A DNA stretch of 64,000 nt from Streptomyces sp. MUM 178J (GCF_022414575.1 NZ_JADWYQ010000020.1:43720-107719); one strand, 5' to 3'; shown: positions 30,471-40,028, counted from the first letter of the stretch. Numbers and translations: made by a program. Notes: a model not told the origin generated them from the letters alone.

Positions 30471-32266
30471 CGCCACTCCTCTGTGGTGATTCTGTTGCTC
30501 TGCCCGGCGACGATCCTCGCGATGTTATCCGCAGATTCTTCGTCGGTTTCAGGTGTAAAGTACTGTGAATGGGCGTCAAACCCTCCCAGGTCGCCAAGAG
30601 GACGAGGCCCGTCGTCGACCCTGAAACGTCGGGCGCCGAAGGATTCGCTCGCAGGGTCCTTTCCGAAGTAGAGATCGTCGTCACCCTGGTCTGCGAGGTC
30701 TCCCGCCACATACGCGCCCAACGGGCCACCGGCGAGTAGTCCGAGGAACCCAGCGGCCCCCTGCTGCTTCGACGGCAATTGGCTGACTGGATCATTATCG
30801 GCTGCGCCAACGAACACATGGTCGCGGCCGACACCGAGGTCTTGAGCCTTGTCGACACCGACCCCGGGGCTGCCGACCAGAACTACGTCGTCCACACCTG
30901 GGATACCGCCGGACTGCCTGGCTGCCGTACCAACCGTGAGCGAACCGTAGGAGTGCCCGATTGCCGTGAAGTGTGGATCTTCGTTCCCATTCGTGGCCGA
31001 TATGCCGGACATGAATGCGTTGTACGCAGGAGCCCCACGCTCAGCATCGCCCGTGCTTGCGACGTCCACATGCTGCGGAGCGTCATATCCGAGCCAGATG
31101 ATCGCCGCGCTGGACTTGTCGTATTCACGCGCACCCTTGGCGGTGTCCTGAGCACGCACCATGGTGTCCTCGACGAATTCCTTGTCCAGCTTGGTGCCAA
31201 GCCCCGGCACGTAGGCCGAGACATTCCGCGCTGTATCCGGGTTGCCGTACGCCACGATCGCGCGACCGTTGCCCTCGTCCCCGATGCCGAGGAGGAACAC
31301 GGGCGGACGGCTCGGAGTGTTCAGCTGTTCCTCGATCCTTCGTAGCGCGTCCAGCTTGGTGCGGGCATCCTCACTGTCCTGGCCCGACAGTTTGTCCATC
31401 AGGACGGGCAGGTAGTGGCGGTTCGCCTCGTCGCGGGCCACCGCGGGGACGCCGTCGAGGTTGCCGATGACGTCCGGCGCGACGTTCAGGTACTCCTGGC
31501 GCTGCTCGTCCGTGAGGGCGTCCCACCACTCCTTGCGGACGGCGGGGGACTTGTCGAAGGGGACGCCGTGCTCAAGGTATTTGCCCGCGGTGGTCCGCAC
31601 TTCGGCGGCGTCGCGCGACACGTCCTTGAGTGTCGCGTCGGTGACGGCGAGCCCCTTGGCCGCGCGGAGCTCGGACAGGGTCGCCGTGTAGCGGCGGTCG
31701 ATCTCCGCGGCGGATGCCACGGCCCGTGCGATGCGGTCCGCGATGTCCTGGGCCTTCGCCGCGTTGGGGTTCGGGGAACGGAGGAAGGGCGACCCGACGT
31801 CGGAGCCGAGGGCGGGCGGGTCCAGCAGATAGCGCCCGCTGCCGCGGGCCTGGCCGCCGGGAACCTCCTTCTCACCGGTGAGCGTGTCGGCCGTGGCGGC
31901 CGGGTAGCTGACGGAGCCGTCCTCGTGAACGGTGAACTTCAGCCCGGCGGCCTCGTCCAGCGCCTGCTTGAGCTGCCGCTGCGGCTCCGCCAGATCGGCG
32001 GCGAGGCCGTTGAGCACCGTACGGACCAGCCCGCACTCGGTGTGCAGATACTGGAAGTTGCGGCTGAGCCGCTTCAGCCGGCCGAGCGCCGCCTCCGCCG
32101 ACTCGCTGCCCTGGGTGTCCCGCAGCTTCGCGGACATCGCGCGGTCCACTCGCATCCGGTCCGCATCCGACCGACCCGAGACCTCGTTCCACTTGTCCGC
32201 GGCGCCCTCGAACTCCGTCCGCTTCAGGTCCCGCAGCCGCCGCCAGGTGAGTGCTGTGCCGGTCAT
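30467..32266 (-). CDS. DUF1023 alpha/beta-hydrolase protein
   Basis: A 599-aa protein. The N-terminal 250 residues are helical (WXG-like, rich in Leu/Ala/Glu). The C-terminal DUF1023 alpha/beta-hydrolase domain has the nucleophile elbow AIGHSYGSLTVG and VDDVVLVGSPGVG. A His in GGFDAHSQYF may complete the triad. No signal peptide is seen; export, if any, would be by a type VII-like route. ATG 32266 overlaps the upstream stop by 4 nt and its TGA overlaps the next TTG start, so all three genes are translationally chained. Confidence 0.85.
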   Translation of the reverse strand: MTGTALTWRRLRDLKRTEFEGAADKWNEVSGRSDADRMRVDRAMSAKLRDTQGSESAEAALGRLKRLSRNFQYLHTECGLVRTVLNGLAADLAEPQRQLKQALDEAAGLKFTVHEDGSVSYPAATADTLTGEKEVPGGQARGSGRYLLDPPALGSDVGSPFLRSPNPNAAKAQDIADRIARAVASAAEIDRRYTATLSELRAAKGLAVTDATLKDVSRDAAEVRTTAGKYLEHGVPFDKSPAVRKEWWDALTDEQRQEYLNVAPDVIGNLDGVPAVARDEANRHYLPVLMDKLSGQDSEDARTKLDALRRIEEQLNTPSRPPVFLLGIGDEGNGRAIVAYGNPDTARNVSAYVPGLGTKLDKEFVEDTMVRAQDTAKGAREYDKSSAAIIWLGYDAPQHVDVASTGDAERGAPAYNAFMSGISATNGNEDPHFTAIGHSYGSLTVGTAARQSGGIPGVDDVVLVGSPGVGVDKAQDLGVGRDHVFVGAADNDPVSQLPSKQQGAAGFLGLLAGGPLGAYVAGDLADQGDDDLYFGKDPASESFGARRFRVDDGPRPLGDLGGFDAHSQYFTPETDEESADNIARIVAGQSNRITTEEWR

Positions 32267-32688
32267 TCGCCCCGCCTCGCGTGCGTGGCGGGCTTGACCG
32301 CTTCAAAGGACTGTTTGACCGCAGTCTCGGTCTCACCCATCTCCTTGGCCACCTTGAGCAGTGCACCTTCCAGGTAGTCGCACTCGTTCCGTACGGCGAC
32401 GAGCCGGTCCTCCCAGGACTCCAGCACGCTGTTGAGCGCGGCCACGGCGGTCAGCCCGACCGTGCCGGAAGCGATCCCCTCGTGGCCGGGGCGGAGCGCC
32501 TTCCTGCTCGTCTCGGTGCTCGTCCGCAGTGCCCCCGCGGTGCCGGACGCGCTGGTCCAAGGGCCGCCGCTGTGCCTGAGTGTGTCGCCCTGCGAGGTCG
32601 AAGTGGTCGAGGAGGCGAGGGTCATGCGCGCCTCGCCCGCGGTGTCGAACAGCTCTTGCCAGCGCTCCGAATAGCCCACGGCTGTCAT
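32263..32688 (-). CDS. WXG100-like helical protein
   Basis: A 141-aa helical protein (MTAVGYSERWQELFDTAGEA...) with Trp near the start and a central SWEDRLVAVRNECDYLE. No signal peptide. The size and placement directly before a DUF1023 hydrolase are typical of ESAT-6/WXG-type partners in actinobacteria, though the WXG motif itself is not clear. It is the first gene of the coupled trio. The start ATG 32688 was preferred over an upstream GTG that adds a basic tail. Confidence 0.65.
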   Translation of the reverse strand: MTAVGYSERWQELFDTAGEARMTLASSTTSTSQGDTLRHSGGPWTSASGTAGALRTSTETSRKALRPGHEGIASGTVGLTAVAALNSVLESWEDRLVAVRNECDYLEGALLKVAKEMGETETAVKQSFEAVKPATHARRGE

Positions 32689-32884
32689 CTGCGGCACCCT
32701 CCCCCGTGACTGCGTCCGCCTCTGCGCGCGGACGCGCGGCCACGACATTAACCCGAGTCACAAGGGGGTGCGCAGTTGCGAAGGCGCTCAGCTCGGAGAT
32801 CACGTCTTCGCACATAGCACGGGGCATGCTCCCCGCAAGAGCATCACGACGCACCCATGGGCGCGCATGAGTGGGTCTACGGGC

Positions 32885-33427
32885 TCAGGCAGCCAAGGCA
32901 GGCCTGACCGGTGCGGCAGGGCCCGCGCCGAGCAGCGGGAGGCCCCCGGGCGGGGGCGGGCCGTCGTCGCCGTGGACCAGTTCGAACCAGATGCTCTTGC
33001 CGCCCACGCCGAGGAGCGCCTCCCCGACGCGGCAGCCGCCCCAGGCGTCGGCGAGCAGATCCAGGATCAGCAGCCCGCGGCCCCGTTCGGCGTCCGGCCC
33101 TTCCGGGATCAGCGGGACGGGGAACTCGGGGCTGGTGTCCATCACGCTCACCCGGAGCACGGGCAGCGTCCAGCGCAGCCGGACGCTCGCGGGCCCAGAG
33201 GAGTAGCAGACGGCGTTCGCGGCGAGCTCCCCCGTCAGCAGCTCGGCCCGGTCGGTGAGTTCGTGCAGCCGGTGCGCGGTGAGTACGGCGCGGAGCGTCG
33301 TCCGGGCGATGGCGGGGCCGCGGGGGTCCCGCGGGAAGTGGAGCTCATACTCCCAGGGGTCCGCGAAGGGGATGGGGGCGGGGGCGTGTCCGCTTGCGGC
33401 CGGGTGGTCGTGGTCGGCCTGTGCCAT
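32885..33427 (-). CDS. Anti-sigma-type histidine-kinase-like ATP-binding protein
   Basis: A 180-aa GHKL ATPase-fold protein of the RsbW/AbaA-associated type. The N box is LLTGELAANAVCYSS, the G1-like motif VMDTSPEFP and the G2-like motif ERGRGLLILDLLADAWG. The ends are Pro-rich. A strong GAGGAGG lies 8 nt before ATG 33427. It is divergent from an XRE regulator and a DUF397 gene, together forming a whiJ/abaA-like locus, a family that influences development and antibiotic production. Confidence 0.88.
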   Translation of the reverse strand: MAQADHDHPAASGHAPAPIPFADPWEYELHFPRDPRGPAIARTTLRAVLTAHRLHELTDRAELLTGELAANAVCYSSGPASVRLRWTLPVLRVSVMDTSPEFPVPLIPEGPDAERGRGLLILDLLADAWGGCRVGEALLGVGGKSIWFELVHGDDGPPPPGGLPLLGAGPAAPVRPALAA

Positions 33428-33460
33428 GTGGGGGCCTCCTCTAGGCGAGTTGAGTGGCGT

Positions 33461-33536
33461 AGCTCACACGATAGGACAGCTCAGCTCACACGTGAGGCGC
33501 TTAGCCACGAACGAGTGAATAGCGACTCGGTTCACT
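33461..33536. promoter_or_regulatory. Operator-like repeats in the divergent whiJ-like promoter
   Basis: AGCTCACACG occurs twice (33461-33470, 33483-33492), 22 bp apart, i.e. two helical turns on one face. An inverted repeat AGTGAA(11)TTCACT lies at 33514-33519 and 33531-33536, closer to the XRE gene. These are plausible autoregulatory sites for the XRE protein; not proven. Confidence 0.5.
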
Positions 33537-33589
33537 AGACCGCCCTAACACCCGCTGCCAGACTGGCCGTTCGCTTCAGGAGAGGAACC

Positions 33590-34444
33590 ATGGCACCACG
33601 GAGCGCACCCACCGGCCGTCAGCGCCGCCTTGCCACCGAGCTGCGCCGCATGCGCGAACACGCGGGCGTTTCCATTCAGGAAGCGGCCTCGATGCTCGGC
33701 GCGGATCGCACGATGATCTCCAACATCGAGGCCGGGCGGACCACCGTCAGCGATGAACGGGTACGGCAACTCGCCAGCCACTACAAATGCCCGGACCAGG
33801 CTCTCGTCGACGCGCTCGCGGATATGGCCAACAGCCGCAGGGCCAGGCACTGGTGGAGCGAGTATCGCGGCAAGCTCCCCGAAGGGCATTTGGACATCTC
33901 CGAGCTGGAGCACTACGCGACCGCCATCCGAACCGCACAGACGGTGCATGTGCCGGGGCTGCTGCAGACCGAGGACCATGCCAGGTCTCTCTTCGAACTG
34001 ACCGTGCCGAAGCCGTCCCGCCTCAACGTCGAGCTCCGCGTCGCGCACCGCATGGAGCGCCAAAGCGTGCTGCAGGGACCGAACCCGACGACGTACATCG
34101 GCATCGTCCACGAAACCGCGTTGCGCCTGGAGTTCGGCGGGAGGGATGTCGCGCGACGTCAGTTGAAGCAGCTTGAGGAAGCGTCGGACTGGCCCAACGT
34201 CACGTTGCGTGTGATCCCGTTCAGCGCCGGCGGGTTCCCTGGTGCGGATCAATCGGTGCTGTACGTCGCCGGGCCGGTACGGGTACTGGACACCGTCCAG
34301 TTGGATACTGCGCTGGGCGCGGAGTTCGTGGATGCACCGACGCCCCTGGCGAACTACCGTTCGCTATTGGACCGGATGGAGCAGTACGCGCTCCCGGCCA
34401 AGGAGTCGCAGGAGCTCATCCGGTCCATCAGAAGCGAACTCTGA
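33590..34444 (+). CDS. XRE regulator with DUF5753 domain (WhiJ-like)
   Basis: A 284-aa DNA-binding protein. The N-terminal helix-turn-helix is LRRMREHAGVSIQEAASMLG followed by DRTMISNIEAGRT. The C-terminal DUF5753 domain (residues about 90-280) has the typical VHVPGLLQTEDHAR and LRVIPFSAGG. This family pairs with a small DUF397 protein that antagonises it in the WhiJ system. AGGAGAGGA lies just before ATG 33590. The DUF397 gene follows 10 nt after the stop. Confidence 0.92.
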   Translation: MAPRSAPTGRQRRLATELRRMREHAGVSIQEAASMLGADRTMISNIEAGRTTVSDERVRQLASHYKCPDQALVDALADMANSRRARHWWSEYRGKLPEGHLDISELEHYATAIRTAQTVHVPGLLQTEDHARSLFELTVPKPSRLNVELRVAHRMERQSVLQGPNPTTYIGIVHETALRLEFGGRDVARRQLKQLEEASDWPNVTLRVIPFSAGGFPGADQSVLYVAGPVRVLDTVQLDTALGAEFVDAPTPLANYRSLLDRMEQYALPAKESQELIRSIRSEL

Positions 34445-34454
34445 AGGGGCGAGA

Positions 34455-34649
34455 GTGTTGACCTCACTTGACTGGAAGCGCTCGTCGTACAGCGGGGGCG
34501 GTGGCAATAACTGCGTGGAGATAGCCATACGCGACGACCGCACCGTGGGCATACGGGACAGCGTCCGCCCGACGCCGGTCATCACCGTCCAGCGCGCCGC
34601 GCTGGAGCATCTCCTCGCCGGGGTGCGGGCCGGGGTCCTCGGGGGCTGA
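34455..34649 (+). CDS. DUF397 small protein, partner of the XRE regulator
   Basis: A 64-aa DUF397 protein with the hallmark LDWKRSSYSGGGGNNCVEIA and VGIRDS. Start GTG 34455 follows AGGGGC; TTG 34458 is also possible. Known relatives bind or modulate the neighbouring XRE regulator. It is cotranscribed with it and convergent with mnmA, only 12 bp away. Confidence 0.9.
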   Translation: MLTSLDWKRSSYSGGGGNNCVEIAIRDDRTVGIRDSVRPTPVITVQRAALEHLLAGVRAGVLGG

Positions 34650-34661
34650 CCGTCACCGGGG

Positions 34662-35792
34662 TCAGACCGCCGCGGCCGTGCGCCGTGCCGTCGTCGCGAT
34701 CGTCGCCGAGCCGACCACGCGGGTGCCGTCGTACAGCACGATCGCCTGGCCGGGGGCCACGCCGCGGACCGGCTCGGCGAAGGTGACGTGCAGTTCGTCG
34801 CCAGCCGGCTCCGCCGTGACCTGCGTCTCGCCGCCGTGGGCGCGGAGCTGCGCGGTGTACGCGCCCGGGCCCGAGGGGGCCGTGCCGCACCAGCGGGGCT
34901 TGACGGCGGTGAGGGCGGTGACGTCGAGGGCGGCCGCGGGGCCCACGGTGACCGTGTTGTCGACCGGCGAGATGTCCAGGACGTACCGCGGCTTGCCGTC
35001 CGGCGCGGGGTGACCGATGCGGAGGCCCTTGCGCTGGCCGATGGTGAAGCCGTACGCGCCCTCGTGGGTGCCGAGCTTTGCGCCGGACTCGTCGACGATG
35101 TCGCCCTCCGCCTTGCCCAGACGGGAGGCGAGGAAGCCCTGGGTGTCCCCGTCGGCGATAAAGCAGATGTCGTGGCTGTCCGGCTTCTTCGCGACCGCCA
35201 GGCCCCGGCGCTCGGCCTCCGCGCGGATCTCGTCCTTGGTGGTGAGGGTGTCGCCCAGCGGGAACATCGCATGGGCGAGCTGCTTCTCGTCCAGCACGCC
35301 GAGGACGTACGACTGGTCCTTGGCCATGTCGCTGGCGCGGTGCAGCTCGCGCGCGCCGTCCTCGCGGGTGACGACCGTCGCGTAGTGGCCGGTGCAGACC
35401 GCGTCGAAGCCGAGGGCGAGGGCCTTGTCGAGCAGCGCGGCGAACTTGATCTTCTCGTTGCAGCGGAGGCAGGGGTTGGGGGTGCGCCCGGCCTCGTACT
35501 CGGCGATGAAGTCCTCGACGACGTCCTCGCGGAAGCGCTCGGCGAGATCCCAGACGTAGAAGGGGATGCCGATGACGTCGGCGGCCCGGCGGGCGTCCCG
35601 GGAGTCCTCGATGGTGCAGCAGCCGCGGGCGCCCGTCCGGAAGGACTGGGGGTTCGCGGAGAGCGCCAGATGCACCCCGGTGACGTCATGCCCGGCTTCG
35701 GCGGCACGGGCGGCGGCGACGGCGGAGTCCACTCCTCCGGACATGGCGGCGAGGACCCGGAGCGGGCGGGAGCGCGGGGAAGTCTCAGTCAT
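34662..35792 (-). CDS. mnmA: tRNA-specific 2-thiouridylase
   Basis: MnmA, 376 aa, thiolates the wobble uridine of Lys/Glu/Gln tRNAs using ATP and a persulfide. The PP-loop is [16 protein letters not shown]. The two catalytic cysteines are in [14 protein letters not shown] and [11 protein letters not shown]. The conserved [10 protein letters not shown] and FTIGQRKGL are present. The sulfur source would be the cysteine desulfurase encoded about 4.4 kb away at 40195-41358. Complete. Confidence 0.97.
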   Translation of the reverse strand: MTETSPRSRPLRVLAAMSGGVDSAVAAARAAEAGHDVTGVHLALSANPQSFRTGARGCCTIEDSRDARRAADVIGIPFYVWDLAERFREDVVEDFIAEYEAGRTPNPCLRCNEKIKFAALLDKALALGFDAVCTGHYATVVTREDGARELHRASDMAKDQSYVLGVLDEKQLAHAMFPLGDTLTTKDEIRAEAERRGLAVAKKPDSHDICFIADGDTQGFLASRLGKAEGDIVDESGAKLGTHEGAYGFTIGQRKGLRIGHPAPDGKPRYVLDISPVDNTVTVGPAAALDVTALTAVKPRWCGTAPSGPGAYTAQLRAHGGETQVTAEPAGDELHVTFAEPVRGVAPGQAIVLYDGTRVVGSATIATTARRTAAAV

Positions 35793-35852
35793 AGCCCCAC
35801 CAGGGTACGGGCAGGGGGAACCGAAAGCTTGCGCGTATGCGTTGTGGATCGC

Positions 35853-36533
35853 ATGGGGAGTGATGACAAGCAGCGGCACAAGCGTCACATCGGGAGACGG
35901 GCCGTGCTGCTGGGAGGCGGCGCGGCCGTCGTCGGCGGGGGCGTCTGGGCGCAGGACGAGATCCGGCGCATGTGGCGCGGCATGCCCTGGGCGCGCAAGC
36001 CCCGCAAGGAGGGTGAGCTGGATCATGCGGGCGCGGAGTGGATCGCGGCGAATCCGGCGAACTGGCGGCTGGCCGACCGCCCCGACGACTACCGGATCGA
36101 CCGGGTGGTCGTCCATGTCGTCCAGGGCAGCTATCCGACGGCGCTGAAGGTCTTCAAGGACCCCTGGCACGGCGCGGCGACCCACTACGTCGTCCGCAAG
36201 GACGGACACGTGGCGCAGATGATCCGCGAACTGGACGTGGCGTTCCACGCCGGCAACCGCGAGTACAACGAACGCAGCGTCGGGATCGAGCACGAGGGGT
36301 TCGTGGACCGGCCGGAGGACTTCACGGACGCGATGTACGAGGCGTCGGCGAAGCTGACGGCGGGAATCTGCGCCCGGTACGGCCTGCCGGTCGACCGGAA
36401 GCACATCATCGGGCATGTCGAGGTCCCGGGGACGGATCACACGGACCCCGGGCCGCACTGGGACTGGGACCGCTATATGAAGCTGGTGCGGGAAGCGGCC
36501 GAGGCGGCGCAGGCCGAGCAGGCCGGGGCCTGA
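35853..36533 (+). CDS. Exported N-acetylmuramoyl-L-alanine amidase (Amidase_2)
   Basis: A 226-aa peptidoglycan amidase. The N-terminus has a twin-arginine-type export signal ([20 protein letters not shown]). The zinc-amidase core has His in [28 protein letters not shown], the Glu in [10 protein letters not shown] and the C-terminal His/Asp in [20 protein letters not shown] 35853 has no obvious ribosome site; GTG 35844 is an in-frame alternative. It diverges from mnmA with about 60 bp between starts. Confidence 0.88.
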   Translation: MGSDDKQRHKRHIGRRAVLLGGGAAVVGGGVWAQDEIRRMWRGMPWARKPRKEGELDHAGAEWIAANPANWRLADRPDDYRIDRVVVHVVQGSYPTALKVFKDPWHGAATHYVVRKDGHVAQMIRELDVAFHAGNREYNERSVGIEHEGFVDRPEDFTDAMYEASAKLTAGICARYGLPVDRKHIIGHVEVPGTDHTDPGPHWDWDRYMKLVREAAEAAQAEQAGA

Positions 36534-36550
36534 GAGCGGAGGACGGCGCG

Positions 36551-36586
36551 GCCTGTCCGGGGTCAGCGGCCTGTCCGGGGTCAGCG
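36551..36586. repeat. 18-bp tandem duplication containing a stop codon
   Basis: GCCTGTCCGGGGTCAGCG is repeated exactly (36551-36568, 36569-36586). It includes the TGA stop of the NIPSNAP gene, so a second in-frame TGA lies 18 nt beyond. Confidence 0.92.
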
Positions 36587-37321
36587 GAGGAGTGAGCGGG
36601 CCGTGGGCGCGAGCCGGAGCGTCTGCGGGGCCGCCCGCTGCTCCCGCTGGATGCCGGGCAGGATCGCGTCCCGGGCCGTGGGGTGGGCGCGCACTGCGTC
36701 GGCATGCCGCCGCGCCGCGTCCTGGTCCGGGTAGGAGGCGACGACCACGGCCACGTTCTCTCCGGCGCGGACGGGCAGCCTGGGGAAGGTGTTGGGCGCG
36801 GCCTCGGTGGCGAGGGCGGCGAGCGGTGCGGGGCCGGTCTCCCGCAGGACGGGGAGCAGACCGTCCCGGACCAGTGCGACGCCGTGGTGCCGTCCGGGAG
36901 GGAAGGACCACACCGTGACGGACACCAAGCGGTCCGGCGCACCGGATCCGACGGGTGGCCGTTCGGACGGGGAGACGGCGAAGCCGCTCCCGGCCGACAG
37001 GGGCGTCAGCAGGAGTACGTCATCCGAGTCGATCATCGTGGCATTCGCCTGCGGGCCGTGTTCGGCCCAGACCGGGCCGCCGTAGAAGGCGGTCAGCGCG
37101 TGGCGGCGCGCCTCCATGTCCCGGAACCCCCGCAGCCAGACGAAGCGGTCAGGATCGTCGAGGTCCCGGAACTGGCCGAGCACGGTCATCCCGGTTTCTT
37201 CCTGGGTCTCCACGAACTGCCGGTCGAACAGTTCGATCAGTTCGTCGCGCCGGCCCGGACGCAGTGTGTACTGGCGCAGCTCGATCACGGCGGGGCGGGC
37301 GACGGGTGCGGCGGCGGTCAC
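36581..37321 (-). CDS. NIPSNAP family protein
   Basis: A 246-aa protein of two ferredoxin-like NIPSNAP domains. The first starts [20 protein letters not shown] and carries [14 protein letters not shown]. The second starts [20 protein letters not shown]. The start is GTG 37321 with AGGAG 7 nt upstream. It is divergent from the WYL regulator, which may control it. Function is unknown; dimeric stress-responsive barrels of this kind bind small molecules or haem. Confidence 0.82.
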   Translation of the reverse strand: MTAAAPVARPAVIELRQYTLRPGRRDELIELFDRQFVETQEETGMTVLGQFRDLDDPDRFVWLRGFRDMEARRHALTAFYGGPVWAEHGPQANATMIDSDDVLLLTPLSAGSGFAVSPSERPPVGSGAPDRLVSVTVWSFPPGRHHGVALVRDGLLPVLRETGPAPLAALATEAAPNTFPRLPVRAGENVAVVVASYPDQDAARRHADAVRAHPTARDAILPGIQREQRAAPQTLRLAPTARSLLR

Positions 37322-37451
37322 GGCGAGGCTCCTGTCGGGTTCTTGTCCTGCGGATGCGGATTCCCGGCTCGTGCGGCCGGAGCCGGGCGCAGATCGAAGG
37401 TACGAAGGCCGTGTGCCACGTGCTGTCAGGGTTTCCGTGGAGAATGCGTCC

Positions 37452-38429
37452 ATGTCTGCCGGTCGACTGCTGTCGGTGCTGCTGTTGCTGCAGTCCCGCG
37501 GCCGCATGCCCGCACGGGGGATCGCCGACGAGCTGGGGGTGTCCGTACGGACCGCCTACCGTGACCTGACGAGGCTGCAGGCCGCCGGGATCCCGGTCTA
37601 TGCGGAGCCGGGCCGCGGGGGCGGCTATCAGCTGCTCGACGGCTACCGCACCCGCCTCACCGGAATGAGCGAGAGCGAGGCGAGGGCGCTGTTCTTCGCC
37701 GGGCTGCCCGGTCCGGCCGCCGACTTGGGGCTGGCGGCGGAGGTGACGTCCGCACGGCTGAAGCTGCTGGCGGCGCTTCCCGCCGGGGTGCGCGAGGAGG
37801 CCGCGCGGACCGCGGCGGTCTTCCATGTGGATGCTCCCGGCTGGTACCGGGAGCCCGAACGGACGCCGTATCTGCCGCTGTTCGTCGACGCGGTGCTCGC
37901 CCGGCGGGCGGTGGACGTGCGGTACCGCCGTTGGCGCGCGCCGCAGGAGGTCGAGCGCCGCCTTCGGCCCTACGGGCTGGTGCTCAAGTCCGGCGTCTGG
38001 TACCTGGTGGCCGCCGCGGAGAGCCGTGTCGGAACCTACCGGGTCGCTCGTGTCCTGGACGCGGAACCGAGCGACGAGCGGTTCGACAGGCCGCAGGACT
38101 TCGACCTGGCCGCGTACTGGAGCGCCTACCTCGACGGCTTCGAGACACGGCGGTACACCGGCGCCGCCACCGTCCGGCTGTCTCCCCGGGGACGCGGACG
38201 GCTGCCCGACAACGTCCCCCCGGAGGTCGTACGTGCCGTCGAGGCCACCGCGAGGGCAGTGGGCGACGACGGATGGGTGGAGGCGGTCATCCCGACCGAG
38301 AGCACCGAGCACGCATGCGGTGAGCTGCTGCGGCTCGGCGTCGACGTGGAGGTCGTCGCGCCGCCCGAACTGCGGCAGGCGATGGCCGCCGCGGTGCGCG
38401 CACTCGTCGGCGTGTACGGCAACCCCTGA
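37452..38429 (+). CDS. WYL-domain transcriptional regulator
   Basis: A 325-aa regulator. The N-terminal winged HTH (HTH_11) is LLQSRGRMPARGIADELGVS followed by VRTAYRDLTRL. A WYL domain follows, with YGLVLKSGVWYLVAAAESRV and the ligand-binding RVGTYRVARVLD, and a C-terminal WCX extension. It is divergent from the NIPSNAP gene (130 bp), a usual arrangement for a regulator and its target. The ligand is unknown. Confidence 0.9.
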   Translation: MSAGRLLSVLLLLQSRGRMPARGIADELGVSVRTAYRDLTRLQAAGIPVYAEPGRGGGYQLLDGYRTRLTGMSESEARALFFAGLPGPAADLGLAAEVTSARLKLLAALPAGVREEAARTAAVFHVDAPGWYREPERTPYLPLFVDAVLARRAVDVRYRRWRAPQEVERRLRPYGLVLKSGVWYLVAAAESRVGTYRVARVLDAEPSDERFDRPQDFDLAAYWSAYLDGFETRRYTGAATVRLSPRGRGRLPDNVPPEVVRAVEATARAVGDDGWVEAVIPTESTEHACGELLRLGVDVEVVAPPELRQAMAAAVRALVGVYGNP

Positions 38430-38520
38430 AGCGCCGGCTCGCAGTCGCCCGGACTGCGTCCCGGGGCGCCCCCGGGCAGCGGGCCAACGAGGCGGGGCCG
38501 CGAACCGCGGGGGACCCGGA

Positions 38521-38559
38521 GGCGCCGCCGAAACCCGGGCCCGCCGGGCGGGCGGCGCC
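38521..38559. terminator. Hairpin between convergent WYL and WGR genes
   Basis: GGCGCCGCC (38521-38529) pairs with GGCGGCGCC (38551-38559), enclosing a GC-rich loop that can itself pair. It is placed between two converging stop codons. Confidence 0.5.
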
Positions 38560-38579
38560 CCGGCCTCGACGGTCCTCGG

Positions 38580-40028
38580 TCAGAGCAGCCGCCGGATGTC
38601 GCCGCGGACGCGGTAGAAGCCGCCGGCGGCAGCGTGCAGGGCGTCGACCACATAGCGCGCGCCGGGCTCCCGTATGGCGCGGGGGAACTGGACGTTCCAG
38701 GAGGGTTCGTAGCCCTCGGACACCACGTGGACGCGCATCCGGCCGCCGTCCTGTACGCACTCGACGACGACCGCTCCGGCGGGGGCGTCGGCGACGGCGG
38801 TCACCGCGGCCGCGGCAGTGACGGGCGCGTAGGCCGGCAGGGCGGCGGCGAGCTTGACGTCCCGCGCCTGCGGGACCGTGCCCTGCTGTGCCGCGGCGAC
38901 GGCCGTCTCGCTGGCGTCCACGCAGACCAGGGAGCCGTCCGTGGTCACCAGGTACAGCCGCTCGTCGCGGTACTGCATCGACAGCGCCGAGCCGCCGCCG
39001 GTGCCGAGCTTCCACAGGCGCGTGCCGTCCCGGTCGAAGCAGTAGACGGACGACGCGGCGTCGCCGGCGAAGACGTACCGGCCGCCGGGCGAGGCGGCGC
39101 ACGAGTACACCGCGCTGTCGCAGGCGTAGGTGGCCTCGATCGCGCCGGTCGCCTTCGACAGCCGCTGGACCACGCGGTGCGCGGTTCCCGCGTACACGGC
39201 GTCGTCCTCCTGCCAGCCGAACAGCACGCCGCCCTTCGTGGGCGTGTGCCACAGTTCGCCGCCGCCGTCGGGGGCGTAGGCGGTGACGCCGCGGTGGTGG
39301 CCGTGGTAGACGGCCCGGTCGTCGGCGCGGACCATCCAGGCGTGCTCACCCTGGCTGCGGCGGGCCCACTGGTGCTCGTCCTCGTGGTCGATGACGGTCA
39401 GCCGGCCGTCGCGGTCCGAGACGTCCAGGATGCCCTCGTGGATGTCCAGCCAGAAGATGTCGACGTCCGCCGCGATGTCGTACGCCGCGAACGGCAGCTT
39501 CGAGGACAGGTCGTAGACCTTGCCGTCGTCACAGCCTGCATAGATCCAGAAGTCGTCGGCGACCAGGCACTTCACACCGTCCGGCAGGCTGAAGCGGGCC
39601 AGGACCCCGCCGTCGTGGTCCAGGGTGTACACATCGCCCGCCTGGTTGCCGACCCAGCAGCGCTCGCCGTCGACATGGATGCCGAACGCGGAAGAGCCGG
39701 TGCGGAACCGCCACAGCACGGGCGCCACGGCGCGCGCGGTGGACGGAGCCGACGTCACCTGACGCCGGGTCACCGCACGCGGCGCGCGCTGCCCCGGGAC
39801 GGCGGGGGCGTACCCCCTGCGGACCTTCTCCCCGACCTTCTTCGCGGCGGCGGCCCGCGCCTTCTCCGCGGTGGGGAAGGTCGTCGTCTGCGTCTGGCCG
39901 GCCGCGCCGATGCGCCCGTACCGCACCGTCACCACCAGGCCGTCGACGGCCACTTCATAGAACTTGTGCGCGCCGCCGCCCTCCTGCGACAGCTCCAGAT
40001 ACGTCGTCGAGACCGTGGATCCGGTCAT
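38580..40028 (-). CDS. WGR domain fused to a PQQ/WD-type beta-propeller
   Basis: A 482-aa cytosolic protein. Residues about 5-80 are a WGR domain (YLELSQEGGGAHKFYEVAVD, VTVRYGRIGAAGQT). Then come a basic linker and a propeller with repeated blades (VWRFRTGS-type starts, WVGNQAGDVYTLDHDGGVLA, WIYAGCDDGKVYDL, YVFAGDAASSVYCFDRDG, LYLVTTDGSLVCVDA). A C-terminal module (YEPSWNVQFPRAIREPGARY) follows. GGGAGGGG lies before ATG 40028. WGR domains bind nucleic acid or regulate ADP-ribosylation and MolR-type proteins. The role here is unknown. Confidence 0.85.
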   Translation of the reverse strand: MTGSTVSTTYLELSQEGGGAHKFYEVAVDGLVVTVRYGRIGAAGQTQTTTFPTAEKARAAAAKKVGEKVRRGYAPAVPGQRAPRAVTRRQVTSAPSTARAVAPVLWRFRTGSSAFGIHVDGERCWVGNQAGDVYTLDHDGGVLARFSLPDGVKCLVADDFWIYAGCDDGKVYDLSSKLPFAAYDIAADVDIFWLDIHEGILDVSDRDGRLTVIDHEDEHQWARRSQGEHAWMVRADDRAVYHGHHRGVTAYAPDGGGELWHTPTKGGVLFGWQEDDAVYAGTAHRVVQRLSKATGAIEATYACDSAVYSCAASPGGRYVFAGDAASSVYCFDRDGTRLWKLGTGGGSALSMQYRDERLYLVTTDGSLVCVDASETAVAAAQQGTVPQARDVKLAAALPAYAPVTAAAAVTAVADAPAGAVVVECVQDGGRMRVHVVSEGYEPSWNVQFPRAIREPGARYVVDALHAAAGGFYRVRGDIRRLL

